From Papilionanthe hookeriana x Papilionanthe teres (Eukaryota > Streptophyta > Magnoliopsida > Asparagales > Orchidaceae), in the NCBI GenBank assembly GCA_022702705.1, contig CM040423.1:119221738-119285737 (forward strand): DNA of 64,000 bases. The letters run 5' to 3'. Both the position numbers and the translations under genes were made by a program. Below are positions 1-11,622 of this stretch, piece by piece. Positions within the stretch are counted from its first letter, which is position 1; every line of letters begins with the position of its first letter. Under the pieces are notes generated by a model that saw only the letters and a list, made by a program, of their open reading frames with translations, was not told where the DNA came from and did not search any database.

Positions 1-1165
1 TATAAAATAAAATTAAAGTTGAAACTTGAGTTTTATATTTTTGTTAAATCTCTCTGACCTCAAGGAACTCATAGAAATAAATTTTATAATTTTCTGATTT
101 TTCTTTGATTTATTAGAATTATTTTAGTGGGAGGTTAAGGAAATTCATTTTTAAATATTAAAAATTACCCTATTCCATTAAAATTTCATATTTTAACTCA
201 GAGACTTTGGAAAAATATTATGATGGTTCCCAAGTTATTAGGAGATCAAATGTGATGTTTTGGTGAATTTTTATATTTTTATGATTTTTTATAATTTTTA
301 ATCATTAAATATTTAAAAATGATTAAAAAATCAAATTTTTATGAAAAATACAATTTTATTTTTCATAGACTTCTCTAATCATAGAGAACTCCCAAATTTA
401 ATTTGGTGAAATTTTGAAATGTATTTTGGGTTTTATGAATTTTTTAATTTTCAAAATAGCTATGTCACTTAATTAATTCATTTATTTGGGTTAACTAATT
501 CCAATTGACTTCAAAATTTTTATGTGAGGTTCTCTGTATCCTAAGTGACAGTGGAGAATTGATTTCAAGTGATTTTAATGTGTGTTTACTCCTAATTAAT
601 TAAAGTTCATTTCTAAGTGTTTAGGCTAATTAAGGTTATTTTTAAAGAATTAAATCAAGCTATAATTTTCCTAGTGTCCTCTGGTCTTGAAATACTTCCC
701 CTAATTTTTCTAGATTTAATTAACTAACATGCTAATTATTGGAAGTAAAATATCAAAAATGACACATAAACTTGAAAAATAGATAACTTGCTACAGAGAT
801 AGACTTTGGCCTTGGAAAATTCAGGGAATGTTCCCAATATCAGAGGCTACAAAAGCCCTATGGTCTCATGCCATGGTGAATTGTATGCATGAATGGAGAA
901 TTAAAATATTCAAAACAGTATTAAATTAATTAAAAATAAAATACTTAACAAAATAACATAATTTTTAATATTAATCTCCTCTGTTCACTGAGCAAGAGGA
1001 TATTTTTCTTTTATTTTTATGATTTTTCTATGCAAAGTTATACATTTTTAAAGTTTGTTGAATTAATTAAATAGGAAAATCCCATATTTTTCTACGTATC
1101 CAGCGTGGCGCCTAGTCATCCTGGGCATCTCCGAAGCCACACGCGTCGCTCTGCCATTTGACGCT
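1..1165 (-). repeat. LTR1, left part (family A)
   Basis: This stretch aligns with LTR2 near 18270-19440, LTR3 near 35100-36280, the right solo LTR near 54680-55830, and the reverse complement of about 4280-5640. Recognisable blocks are the one around 860-900 with the CCATGG core, the 'ctctgttcactgagcaagagg' type block near 980, and the GC-rich block at 1100-1165. The LTR starts before the window. It is interrupted after 1165 by a solo LTR and resumes at 8644. I see no gene in it. Confidence 0.85.
1161..1165. repeat. Left target-site duplication of solo LTR (ACGCT)
   Basis: ACGCT lies directly before the TGTTGACC start of the solo LTR. Its partner at 8644-8648 is ATGCT, which differs by a single C-to-T change at a CpG, as expected from decay of a methylated cytosine. 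Confidence 0.75.
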
Positions 1166-1679
1166 TGTTGACCTCATTTTTGATGAGGTCTTCTCTTCTT
1201 CTTTTTAGTACTTAGGATCTAGCCTTAGGCTTGTCCTTTGACTATCTTAGAGGACTAGAATTGGGATCCACCATCTAGAATTTCAAACCACTTCTTAACT
1301 CCCCGCAAACTCCACAAACTCGACCGTAGACCCCTAATCACCTGGAGGGTCGAAATCAAATGCGGAAGTTTAAAGGATGAGTTCCTATAGGACTCTTTGG
1401 CTTTAGGATCTGCCCCGGTGGCCCGGTCCGGTGAAGGGGCCGACTTACACACACACTACACTCATACACTACACTTTCACACACCTCCTAAAATCACACC
1501 CATACCTAACTCGACCTCCCGACTCATGTAGGTGATTCACATGGATGGTCCTTAACCCCTAAGCCCTCGACCAAGAGGGTTAGGAACAACATAGCTGAAT
1601 GCCTCAAATGAGTCCCTTCATGGCTCATGTGGGCTTGATGTGGCTTCATGGCTCAACCAAAATGATTTCATTCCACTCA

Positions 1680-2950
1680 AATTTACCCAATCTTCAATTT
1701 TCCAAATTTTCAATTTTGACCCCCGGACCCTACACCCGCCTAACTTATCCAAAACCCTGGAAATCCTCCAAAAATCATCTAAATTACCCAAACTTCCTCA
1801 AAATCAATCCCAAGCATTCCCACATCACTCAAGTTGATCATCCATACCCAAAAATACCAGAAATTCCAAAAATACCTCCCAATACCCTCCAAATACCCAA
1901 AATACCCCTCTTGACCCAAAAATCCAAAAATTTAGAAAATTCCCAGAAAATTCTAGAAAATCCCAAATATTCCCAATTTCATTTTTTTCAACTACACCAT
2001 GGGCCAATTTTGTCCATTTACCCTACTTTTATCAAAACCCTCAATTTGACCCATTTTAACCCTAAGTGAACCCAATGTCAAACCAAACCTATCCAATTGA
2101 CCCAAATTCTGGTCCAATTCAATTCTAAACTTCAATTCAACATTCCCAACACCAATCTAGACCAAATCCAAGTCCAATTTGATTGACATTTGGATCCAAT
2201 TTCACTTTTGGCCTTAAAGCCCAATTTGGACCCATGACCCAAACTTAACCCAAACTCACCCAATTCAACTCCAATTAAACCCAAATCTTTTCTAAATCTT
2301 CCTTAGCAACCCCGCAAGCAAAAAACTAACATGATTTGCCTAAAATTTGGACCCAAACCCCACTCAAAATCAACCCAAAGCTAAAAGGCCCAATTTTTAC
2401 CTAAACCCAAACATAACCCAAATGAGGCCAAACCCCAAAATCAAAGCCCAATCAAAGTCAAAACCTCTTTGAAACACTCCCATAAACATTTCTCAACATT
2501 AGTTTTACATCAATTTCAACCCTAGCCCAACATTGGCCCAACTTGGTCCACTTGGACCTATATTGGCCCATTCACCAAAAGAACCCAAATTCAACCCAAT
2601 TCAAACCCAAATCACCCCCAATTTGCTTCAAGTCACTCATGACACATCCATGAGCTAAACCCAACAATTATTTAGCCCAAGCCTTTACCAAAATTTCATC
2701 CCAAAATCCATTTTAAAATTCAAAAGCCCACTTTCCTAAACCATCTTAAAAGCCCATCTAAAACCATTTCAAAAAGCCCAAAATCTACCCTAAAGCCCAC
2801 ATGACATCTCCACTTGCCATCAACTTAATAAAATCCATTCCCTAAGTCCTAAATTCATCATCAAATCATTCCAAATCAAGTTTCATACAAATTTCCATCA
2901 AATTACCAAAAATTCCTAAAATCCATTTTCATGAAATCGACCAAACTTTT
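1680..2950 (+). other. Strand-asymmetric C-rich, G-poor block in U3
   Basis: For about 1.2 kb the sense strand is made mostly of A, C and T, with short runs such as CCCAA and CCCAAAT and few G. The same block appears as TTGGG-rich DNA on the plus strand of the copies in the other orientation (about 9960-11040, 20760-21498, 37600-38700 and 57180-58400). It lies upstream of the TATA box, so in U3. The long open frame here is a by-product of the composition. Confidence 0.7.
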
Positions 2951-3529
2951 TGCCAAGCCAAAGGTGAGCCATGAAGCCATGCATGAGCCACATGTGAGCC
3001 ATGAGAGCCTTGGACACTCCACCATGCCATATTGGGTAAGAAGAGGGAGGGCTTTCCTTAATCCCTAAAGCTCATTAGCCTTAATCATGTTTCACCTAAA
3101 CTTAAATTTAATCCAAATATATTTGGATGGAGACTTCTCCATGCCAAACCAACTGATCCCTTTGATTCCCCACAAGCATCCAAAGCCACCTCGAGGGTGC
3201 ACCAAGCCCAAATGGGTGGGTTGACCCATTTAGACTCAAAACTAGCCATGCCCCATTCCACTTTGGATCAAAGCCTTTACACATGGCATTTGCCAATTGC
3301 TCGCACCAAGTCCCGCCCCGACCCACCCGACCTCGAGGGTGACCCATGCTCGGCCGCCGGCCACCGTGCCGCCGGAAAACACCATGGCCGAGAGCTCACA
3401 TGTGAGCCAACTTTGGAATTCGCCTCGCTAAGTCGCCCCATCCTCGCCGGCCATTGTAGCTGTTCTTCTCTTGCCAAGAGCAGCTCGATCCCAAGCCCTA
3501 ACTCTCCCCGGAGGCCCTCCACCCTCTCC

Positions 3530-3537
3530 TATTTAAA
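3530..3537 (+). promoter_or_regulatory. TATA box of solo LTR (TATTTAAA)
   Basis: TATTTAAA in the context CTCCTATTTAAACACC lies within the GC-rich part of the LTR. The same box is kept in the right solo LTR (56563-56570, minus strand). It is mutated in LTR1 (about 9372) and LTR3 (37009-37016). Position and conservation suggest the core promoter, with the start of R about 30 bases downstream. That would make R plus U5 roughly 5.1 kb long. No transcript data support this. Confidence 0.5.
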
Positions 3538-4559
3538 CACCACCCCTCTCGGCCAAGAGAGGTGCCGAAAAAAAACCTTAAGGAAACTCCGCCAAAATTG
3601 TTCCGTACTACTCTCCATACTACAGAGCACTTGATCCCCACCGAAATCCCCCTACCATTTCTTCTCTCGCGAGCTCAATTTCGTAGTCGAAATCCAAGCC
3701 CAAAACCGGACACTTCTCCACAGTGAGCCAATCCCCAAATTGATTGGTTCTACACCTTCACCGTACCAAGGGAAGGTGTCCACCAAAGAAAAGCCCATCT
3801 CCAGAGCCACCCAATTGCTCCAGCTCTCCAAGCTTTGTGATCGGCTGCGGTCGAAATCCTACCTGTGCAATTCACTGCACTGAGAGACTTCATCCGGAGC
3901 TTGCCGGGATCCAATCGAAGGTGCAACAACCCTCGCATCGAATCCACACTTCTCCGAGCAAAGGTATGGCCTCACTTTTCTTCCCGAGCTTCGAACATTC
4001 TCCATTTCTATTGCGTAAATTTCATCCCACATAAACCGTATGGATGTGTTCGTCTTCTCAAGACGAATCCATAGAGCATAAGAACATGAAAATCCATCGA
4101 GTATCGAGCGAGATCTTAGTGGATTTAGTGTGGACGGCTCTCGGGCGAGGACGCTCGGGGACGATGAACGGATGCCGTCCATTCAATACAAGCGCGGACA
4201 GACGGCTCAGATGGCGTCGGACCAGGAGACGGTACGAGAACCGCGGGGCCCGGGCTGCTGACTCAAGCGGCGGCGTCAAATGAGAGCGCGACGCGTGTGC
4301 GTTCGGAGATGCCGAGGATGACGCGGCGCCGCGTGGATAAATAGAAAATTAGGGGTATTTTCTATTTATTTAATTCCCTAAACTTCAAAAATTCATAACT
4401 TTGTGTAGGAAAGTCATAAAAATAAAATTAAAATACCCACTTGCTCAGTGAACAGAGGAGAATAATGTGGAAAAGAAATTATTTAATTTCATCAATTATT
4501 TTATTTTTAATAATTTATTTACTCTCTGCATATTTTTAATTCTCCATGCATGTATACAA

Positions 4560-5720
4560 TTCACCATGGCATGAGACCATAGGGCTTCGAAGCCTCCGAA
4601 TTTGGGGACATTCCCTGAATTTTCCAAAGTCGAGGCCATCCCTATGAAAAGTTATTGATTTTTCAAATTCATGTTACTGTTTTGAGTATTTTAATTCCAA
4701 TAAATAGCATGTTGTGAAATAAATTCTAGGAAAATTTGGTGATGTTCCTTATGACCAGAAGACCCTAGGAAAAATAGGTTTTGAGTTAGTTCATTTAAAA
4801 CAACCCTAATTGGCTTAAACACCCAAAATGGATCTCTAATTAATTAGAGCTAACCATACATCAAATTGACTTGAAATCAATTCTCCACCGACCTTTAGGA
4901 TCAGAGGAACCCACCATAAAAATTTGAGGTCAATTGGACTTGGTTAGCCCTACTAAATGGGTTGATTAAGCCACTTAGTCATTTTAAACTTTAAAAATTC
5001 ATAACTTTCAAATCATCTTTCAAAAATTCACCAAATTGGTTTTGGAGCCTCACTAATATTAGGGGAATTTAAGAAGATTAAAATTTCAATTTTCTAAAAA
5101 AGTTGATTTTTTAATATTATTTTAATATTTTAATAATTAAAAAATAATAAAATCACAAAAATAATAAAATTAACCAAAATGTCACATTTTGAATTTTAAT
5201 CACTTAGGAATAAACCCCATATTTTTCTTAGGTCTATTTTGTGAGATATTAAATTTTAAAGCTCTAGGGTAATTTTAAAATTAAAAAAATGTATTTTCTA
5301 GTATTTTCACTAAAATAATTATAATAAATCATAGGAAAATCAGAAAATTGTAAAATTTGATTCTCTGATTTCCTTGATATCAGAGAGATTTTTGAAAAAT
5401 ATAAAATTTATTTTTCAACATTTATTTTATTTTTAAATTAATTAATATTCCAAAACTTAAAATAATTATAATAAAAATAATATAATTCAAAAAATCACCA
5501 AAATTAGTCCAAGTGGTCCTCTGGTCATTAAGAATGTCCCTTATTTTTCTTAAGGACAGAAACTTTCCCTTGGTCATGTTATTAAATTTTCCTTGGAAAT
5601 CTCTATTTTCTACCAAAAATAATTATATAAATAAATTAAATACAGAAAAATCACATTTTCTCCTCTCATGTCTTTATTGACATATGAGTGAGGTAACATA
5701 AAAATTTCAAGTTCATTTGA
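4560..5720 (+). repeat. Series of about eight imperfect palindromes, period about 155 bp
   Basis: Imperfect inverted motifs occur near 4605, 4750, 4890, 5050, 5210, 5360, 5525 and 5670. Examples are a CTCTGAT...ATCAGAG pair, a TCATGTC...GACATATGA pair, and cores resembling CCTCTGGTCAT or its reverse complement. Each is followed by an AT-rich stretch with 'aaaattt'. The same phrases are present in the right solo LTR near 54429, 54570, 54728, 54885, 55045, 55208, 55355 and 55500. This looks like an old, degenerate tandem array inside the LTR. Confidence 0.55.
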
Positions 5721-6129
5721 TTTCAATTTAGTGAGTTATGAAATTGTTAAGCTTAAAGGGTAAAGTGGCAATTAAAATTTTTAATCCTCAATTAAAACTT
5801 TAGGTTTAATAAAAAATTAACAAGTAAAATATTTGATCCTAATCTGATTTGGATGATTGAAATTTAAATAATTAAAGGGTAGAAACCCATTAAGCAATTT
5901 AAAATAATTAAACCTTAATTAAATAATTGATTAAATTTGGAAGAATAATAAAATTGGAATTATTAAAATAGGGATATTATTAGGAAGAGATTTATTCTTT
6001 AATTTAAAATTCACTAAATTAATCATCTCATTAATATTCAATTCTTAATTAAAATGATAACTCAAATTCAAAACATTTAAAGACTTAATCATTAAACTAA
6101 AATTAAATTATTAAACTCTTTTAAAATTT

Positions 6130-6540
6130 TAATTAAAATTAAAAAAAAATAAAATTAAATTAAAAAATTAAATTAAATTAAGTAAATTGAATTGAATTAA
6201 CTTAAATCAAATTAAATTAAATAAAAAAATTAAATTAAATTAAATGAATTAAATTAAATTAAATTAAATGAATTAAATTAAATTAAATTAAATAAATAAA
6301 ATCAAATTAAATTAAGTTAAACCAAATTAAAAATTAAATTAAATTAAATGAATTAAAATTAAATTAAATTAAATTAAATTAAATTAAATTAAATTAAATT
6401 AAATCAAATTAAATTAAAATTAAATCAAATCAAATTAATTTAATGTAACATGAAATCGAATTAAATTGAATTGAATTGAATTAAATTAAATTAAAACTCA
6501 ATTAAATTAAATTAAATTAAATTAAGTCAATTAAATATAA
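6130..6540 (+). repeat. Pentanucleotide array (AATTA)n
   Basis: About 400 bp consist of near-tandem AAATT/ATTAA pentamers with interruptions. The matching array in the right solo LTR (about 53560-53905) is the complement. LTR2 has only a diffuse AT-rich version, and LTR3 has lost the whole block. Confidence 0.85.
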
Positions 6541-8201
6541 CATCACCAAAGACATAAAGAATTCAAAATAAATCTAAAATAACTTGAACACTATTCCAAA
6601 TTTAAACCCATTAATGGAAATTAAACTAAATCACAAACCATTTGAACACCAATTTACCCTCAAAAGCTTTAGTTATCATAACTCCTAAACGTAATATTAA
6701 ATGAAATGTTACTTCACCTATAGGATATTCAAATGTCCTAGTTCACCGAGCAAGATAACAAAACTTGAGATTCTTGGACGATTAATTCATTTGTATAATT
6801 AAATTCATTTGGACTTAAAACAATTCTAGCAATATTGAAAAGATGTTTAAGATTCTTCTTAAACACTTTCTCAATATGATAGGATGTTTATAAGAACAAC
6901 TAAATTTAATTGTTCTTTGATGAAGAAAATCGTCCTTAAACCAAAACACAAGGAACCTAGACGTCATAGGAGATGACTAGCTATAGGATTAGGAATTTGG
7001 TAGAAAACCATAACCCTTACCTTAGCTTTACCTAGGAACTCGCTTAAATATTCTAATTGTGTTTTAAGTGCAGCTTGGGATGACGGAAAGACCCTCCAGG
7101 TACGCTCTTATTTTATTGCAATTTACATTATTGCAATTTCATTAATCGCATCGAACTTACTTTTCTTGCATGATAAACAACTGTTGCGTGAAAACCCACA
7201 CCTTTAGGATAGTACCTAAAACCGAAACCAAAACTAAGTTAAAAGTTATTGCAAGATAAAATTCACCGCCACAACATTTCAAAATATAAAACAACTCAAA
7301 ATTTAATCACAAACGTAACACAAAACTACAATTACAATTAAATTAAAACGTCCTGTTGGATGATCGGGAATACCTCGGATGATGTAACCTACGTGTTGCT
7401 AACGGGATTTCCCACGGTCTAAATGAAAGTGTGGAACTCATTCGGTTGAGTTTAGCAAATTCATCTTGACTAAGTGAATCCGATAAAAATAATGATGCCG
7501 AAGGATGGAACCGTGGGATCTTAACCGGTGTCGTTATAATCAACTTTAAGATGTGTTTTTATTAAAATATTGAAAACACTTGGAAATTAAGATTTTCTCT
7601 AAACAAAAACACTTTTCTCATCCCCTGATTTATGACTTCTAAAACTAAAACTCTGCAACAACAAGGAGCTCGGAGCATGGTGGGCAAGCACGACCATCGT
7701 CATCAGCAAAACCCGAGTCTACTTCAACAAAACTTTCCTAGAATTAAATAACAAAGCCATAGGACTTCGAGGTAGTTTGCTCAAGTGCAACATAAATCCT
7801 CAACTCTTCGTTAGTGCATTTGCATAACAAATTAAGCCCTAACCTAGGTCTTAGGATTCCGAGGTAGTCGTCCGATACGACATAAACCCTCATATCTTCG
7901 AGGCTATTTGTATGATTCGTCATATAAATATAAGCCCTAATTAATTAAAATTGGCGAGATTGAAATACTAAATAAACATTAGGACTTTCCTAAATCCAAG
8001 CCAAACAATAGGATAGTCGGGAAATTACCGAAGTTCACTTCGAATCCGTAATTTCTCCTACCTTTTTTTCCTTTGAATTCCCAAAACAAAATGTTCCAAA
8101 TTTGATCCATTCCCTATTGAAATTCCAAAATTCAATCCCTCGAAAACTTAAACTTTGAAATTCTCGAGAGCGAGAACCACTCGATTATTATCGAGAGTTT
8201 T

Positions 8202-8430
8202 CTTAGGTGATTCCTGTCACTTAAGATGTAATTAACTATAGGGCTTGCCCTTATAGGGAATTTTAAAGAACCTGTGTAATATAAACCCCGTTTAATGCTT
8301 TCATATTAAGCTGGGGAATTTGTCGACTTATAAAATTGGTTCGCGGACCAAACGGATGTCACAAATCTTCTAGTTTATTTAATCGAGCCCCACCGTCAAG
8401 CGATGTGTCTATCCTTAGGGATAGATACAC
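8202..8430 (+). promoter_or_regulatory. U5 stem-loop cluster, solo LTR
   Basis: Four hairpins lie close together: 8202-8225 (CTTAGGTGA with TCACTTAAG), 8236-8256 (CTATAgGGC with GCCCTTATAG), 8286-8316 (CCCCGTTTAAT with ATTAAGCTGGGG) and 8404-8430 (GTGTCTATCC with GGATAGATACAC). They sit just before the LTR end, where the leader of the RNA would meet the primer site. All four are kept in the other LTR copies. Confidence 0.6.
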
Positions 8431-8643
8431 GGTTTGTGGTGTGGTGCTCGTTTATATAAACTATTTGGGATGTGAGATCGGTTTAATCTCATGTCTTAAA
8501 ACCTTCAAATTTAAAATTATTTTCAAAATGAAATACTACTTTTCAAAATTATTTATTTAAATTAAATTAAAAATTCGCCGACAATTTCTGTAGGCGACCC
8601 CCTTTTCAAAAATAAAACACACAACCTAAAAATAGTGCCGACA

Positions 8644-11572
8644 ATGCTGCCATCTAACTGGGATGCCATGCGGCCCACTGTTCTGCTCCGTCTTCTCATG
8701 TGGTTTAATCTCCACCATCTGTCCAATACACAGGCGAATAGACTACATCCGTTCATCGTCCCAAGTCATTCTAACATAAGAACTGTCCATCTTCTAACCC
8801 TAAGATCTCACTCAATACTCAACCAAATTACATGATCTTGGGCTCTATGGACTCATCTTGACAAGACGAACACATCTATATGACTATGATGCTTTGAAAT
8901 TAACTTAAATAAAATATAGAATCGAAACAAGCTCTCGAGAAGGAGGAGTTCAATACCCTGGCTCTGAGAAGTTAAGCTTCAATCAAAGGGGCTTGGCACG
9001 TTTGTTGGAGTCCAGGGAAGCTAGGGATGAAGCCTGGAGCTGTGGTGAAATGACTAGGTATGATTTCCACCAAATCTGATTTCAAGCTTTGGTCTCTAGC
9101 AAAAATGGGTGGCTTGGTGAGGGGGCTTCTACTAGGGAACTTCATCTATTGGTCTGGTGATCGTGTAGGGTCGATCAATTTGGGGTTTTGCTCACTGTGG
9201 TGAAGTGTCCTATTTTGTCCTTAGAATTAAGCTCTGAAATTGAGCTCAATCAATGGGGATTAGGGCAGGAGAACAGTGGGGATCAATTGCTTTAGGTTGT
9301 GTGAAGAGTTTGGGATCAATTTGGCAGAGTTTGGTTAAGGTTCAGTGCATCAACCCTTTTGGCCGTGGAGGTAGTGGTGTTCAAATAGCCATGGTTAGAG
9401 GGCTTCTCGGGATCAATTGAGGGCTGGGATCAGCTCCTTAGGTCAAGGGAAGAAGAGCCACAATGACCATTGAGGTTGGGAAAACTCAACAAGGTGAAAT
9501 TTAAAATTTTGGTTCACATGGAGCTCTCGACCATGGGGTTTTCCGGCGGCCCAGGTGGTAGTCCGGCCAGGCATGGGTCACCATCTGACTCAGTGAGTTC
9601 AGGGATGGGATTTGGTGCAAGCAATGAAGGTTGGCCATGTGTAAAGAGATTGATTTAAGTGGAATGCGAGGAGAGTGCATTTTGGGTCAAAATGGGTCAA
9701 CTGCATGGATTTGGGTTTGGTGCACCCACCATGGGGACTTTGGGTGTTTTGGGGGTCAGATGAGTCAGCTGGCTTAGTGGGGAGAAGTCACCATCTAAGT
9801 ACATTTAAGTTTATGCAAGATTTAGAAGATCCATGAAAAGGCTTAATCACCCTTAAGAGAATCATTAAAGGACTCCATCCTTTTGCCACTTTGGGTATGG
9901 TGAGGTGTAAAGTGGCTTCCATGGCTCTCATGTGGCTTGTGCATAGCTTCTTGGCTCACATTTAGCTTGGGAGTGGCTTGGCTTAATTTCATGAAAGTAG
10001 GTTTTAGAAATTTTGACATTTAGGGGTAATTTAGTAAGAGGCTTGATTTAGCTTTATTTGATGATTGATTTAGAACTTAGGGGACGATATCAATTAAAGG
10101 GATGATGAGAAGAATGCCATATGGGCTTTGGAATAGATTTTGGGCTTTTAAATTTGATGGAAATGAGCTTTTAAAATATTTCAAAGAGATGGGCTTTTAG
10201 GTTTTAAAATAAAATTTTGGATAAAAATTTGGTAAAAGGTTGTGCTAAATAAATGTTGCATTTAGTTTAGTAATGTGTTGTGAAGGTTTTAGAAAAGATT
10301 TGGGGTTGAACTGGGTTTAATTTGTGTCTTTTAGTAATAAGGTCAAAGTGGGTCAAATTGGGCTAACTTGGATTAATGTTTGGCTAATGTTTGGTTTGAT
10401 GTAAAATTAATGTTGTAAAATGTTATATGAGGTGTGACAAAGAGTTTTTCAATTTTTTGTTGGGTCTTAATTTTGGGCTTTGGGCTTGTTTGGATTCATG
10501 GTTGGTTTAGTTCAATTTGGGGGATTTTGGTTTGAGTTAAGCTTAGGTGAAGTTTGGGTTCAAATTTGTGATAAGTTAATGTAGAGTTTTGTTTGTAGAG
10601 ATGCTAGAAAGGTTTTGAAAATAAATTTGGAGAAAATTGGGTAACATTTGAATTTAATTTGTGATGGGTTGGGTTACTTGGTCAATTTTGGGCCTTAAGG
10701 GCCACTTGGAATTTTTTGATCAAATTGGGTTAAATTGACAAAATTGGGGTATGTGGTAGTTGAAAAAAATGATGTGGATAACAATTTGGAATTTGTGGGA
10801 TTTTCTTGAGAATTTGTTGATTTTTTTAAATTTTAGGCTATTTAGGGTACTATAAGGGTACATGAAGGGTATTGGGGGCTATTTTGAAAATTCTGCTATA
10901 TTTGGTCATGGATGATCAATTTGAGTGGTGGGGAATGTTTAAGATTGATTTGAAGGAATTTTGGGTACTTTAGGCAATTTTGGAAGTTTCAAGCGTATTT
11001 GGTAGGTTTGGTGAGTTTAGGGCCCCGGGGTCAAAAAATTGAAATTTGGGAAAAATAAAGACTGATTAGGTGTGAGTAAAATGAAACCATTTTGGTTGAG
11101 CCATGAAGCCATGTAAAGCTCACAAGAGCCACGGGAAGACTCATTTTAGGCACTCAATATTTTGTTCGTAACCCTCTTAGCCTGGGGCTTAGGGGTTAAG
11201 GTCCATCCATATGACTTTCCTACATGAGTCAGAAAGCTAAGTTGGGTAAGAGTGGCCTTAGGGTTTCGAATGTGTGTAGGAGTGTGGTGTGTGCATGCCA
11301 GACCTCACCAAGACCAGGACACCCAGGGTTATCCTACGGCTTGAATATCCTATAGGAATTCAACCTTGAACCTCCACATTTCACTTTCAACCTTCCAAGG
11401 AGACTTGGAGGTTTATGATCATCTGTGGGGTTCAAGAAGAGTTAAGAGGTGTTTGAATTTCCAAGTGGTGGGTTCCATCTCTAGTCTTCTAGGATTGTCA
11501 AGGAGAAGTCCTATGGCTAGATCCTAAGCAATAAGAGGAAAGGAAAAGACCACACCAAAAATGAGGTCAATA
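8644..11572 (-). repeat. LTR1, right part (family A)
   Basis: This continues LTR1 after the solo LTR. It begins with the target duplication copy ATGCT and the block 'gggatgccatgcgg', which matches 19440 and 36290. It ends at GGTCAATA (11572), the counterpart of GGTCAACA at 39230 and 58989. It covers U3 and the start of R in sense terms, read right to left, including the mutated TATA box near 9372 and the TTGGG-rich block. It contains no gene. The short plus-strand frame at 9470 falls in LTR sequence shared with the other copies. Confidence 0.85.
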
Positions 11573-11622
11573 AATGGACCCCCAATAGGTGTGGTGTGCT
11601 AACGAAGCACACCACACGTATT
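11573..11622 (-). other. E1 3' end: PPT-position tract and 12-bp stem-loop
   Basis: Next to the 3' LTR the sense strand reads CACCTATTGGGGGTCCA and then three bases before TGTTGACC; this is the polypurine-tract position, although the tract is not purely purine. Just upstream is a perfect hairpin, GTGTGGTGTGCT-aacga-AGCACACCACAC on the plus strand. E4 has the same tract (39233-39249) and the inner 8 bp of the stem. Confidence 0.6.

Larger units (their letters stand above)
1166..8643 (+). mobile_element. Solo LTR of family A, 7.48 kb, plus orientation
   Basis: This is a complete LTR from TGTTGACC (1166) to GCCGACA (8643), with no internal region attached and a 5-bp target duplication on each side. 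It sits inside LTR1 of E1, at the GC-rich block shared by all copies. It is the reverse complement of the LTRs at 15036, 32926 and 51440, and is closest to the 51440-58989 copy. In sense order it holds a C-rich, G-poor stretch (about 1680-2950), a GC-rich promoter-like stretch with a TATA box (about 3300-4330), a series of palindromic modules (about 4560-5720), a pentanucleotide array (about 6130-6540) and a cluster of U5 stem-loops (8202-8430). The reading frames in it are short and match nothing. It was left by recombination between the two LTRs of a full element. Confidence 0.88.

Noticed and set aside
1599..2069. 156-residue open frame on the plus strand
   Set aside because: It lies in the G-poor U3 block of the solo LTR. 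The Pro/Asn/Lys/Ile-rich translation follows the base composition, and the equivalent frame is not kept in the other LTRs.
3197..3634. 145-residue open frame across the TATA region
   Set aside because: It is in LTR promoter sequence, not conserved in LTR2, LTR3 or the right solo LTR, and overlaps an opposite-strand frame.
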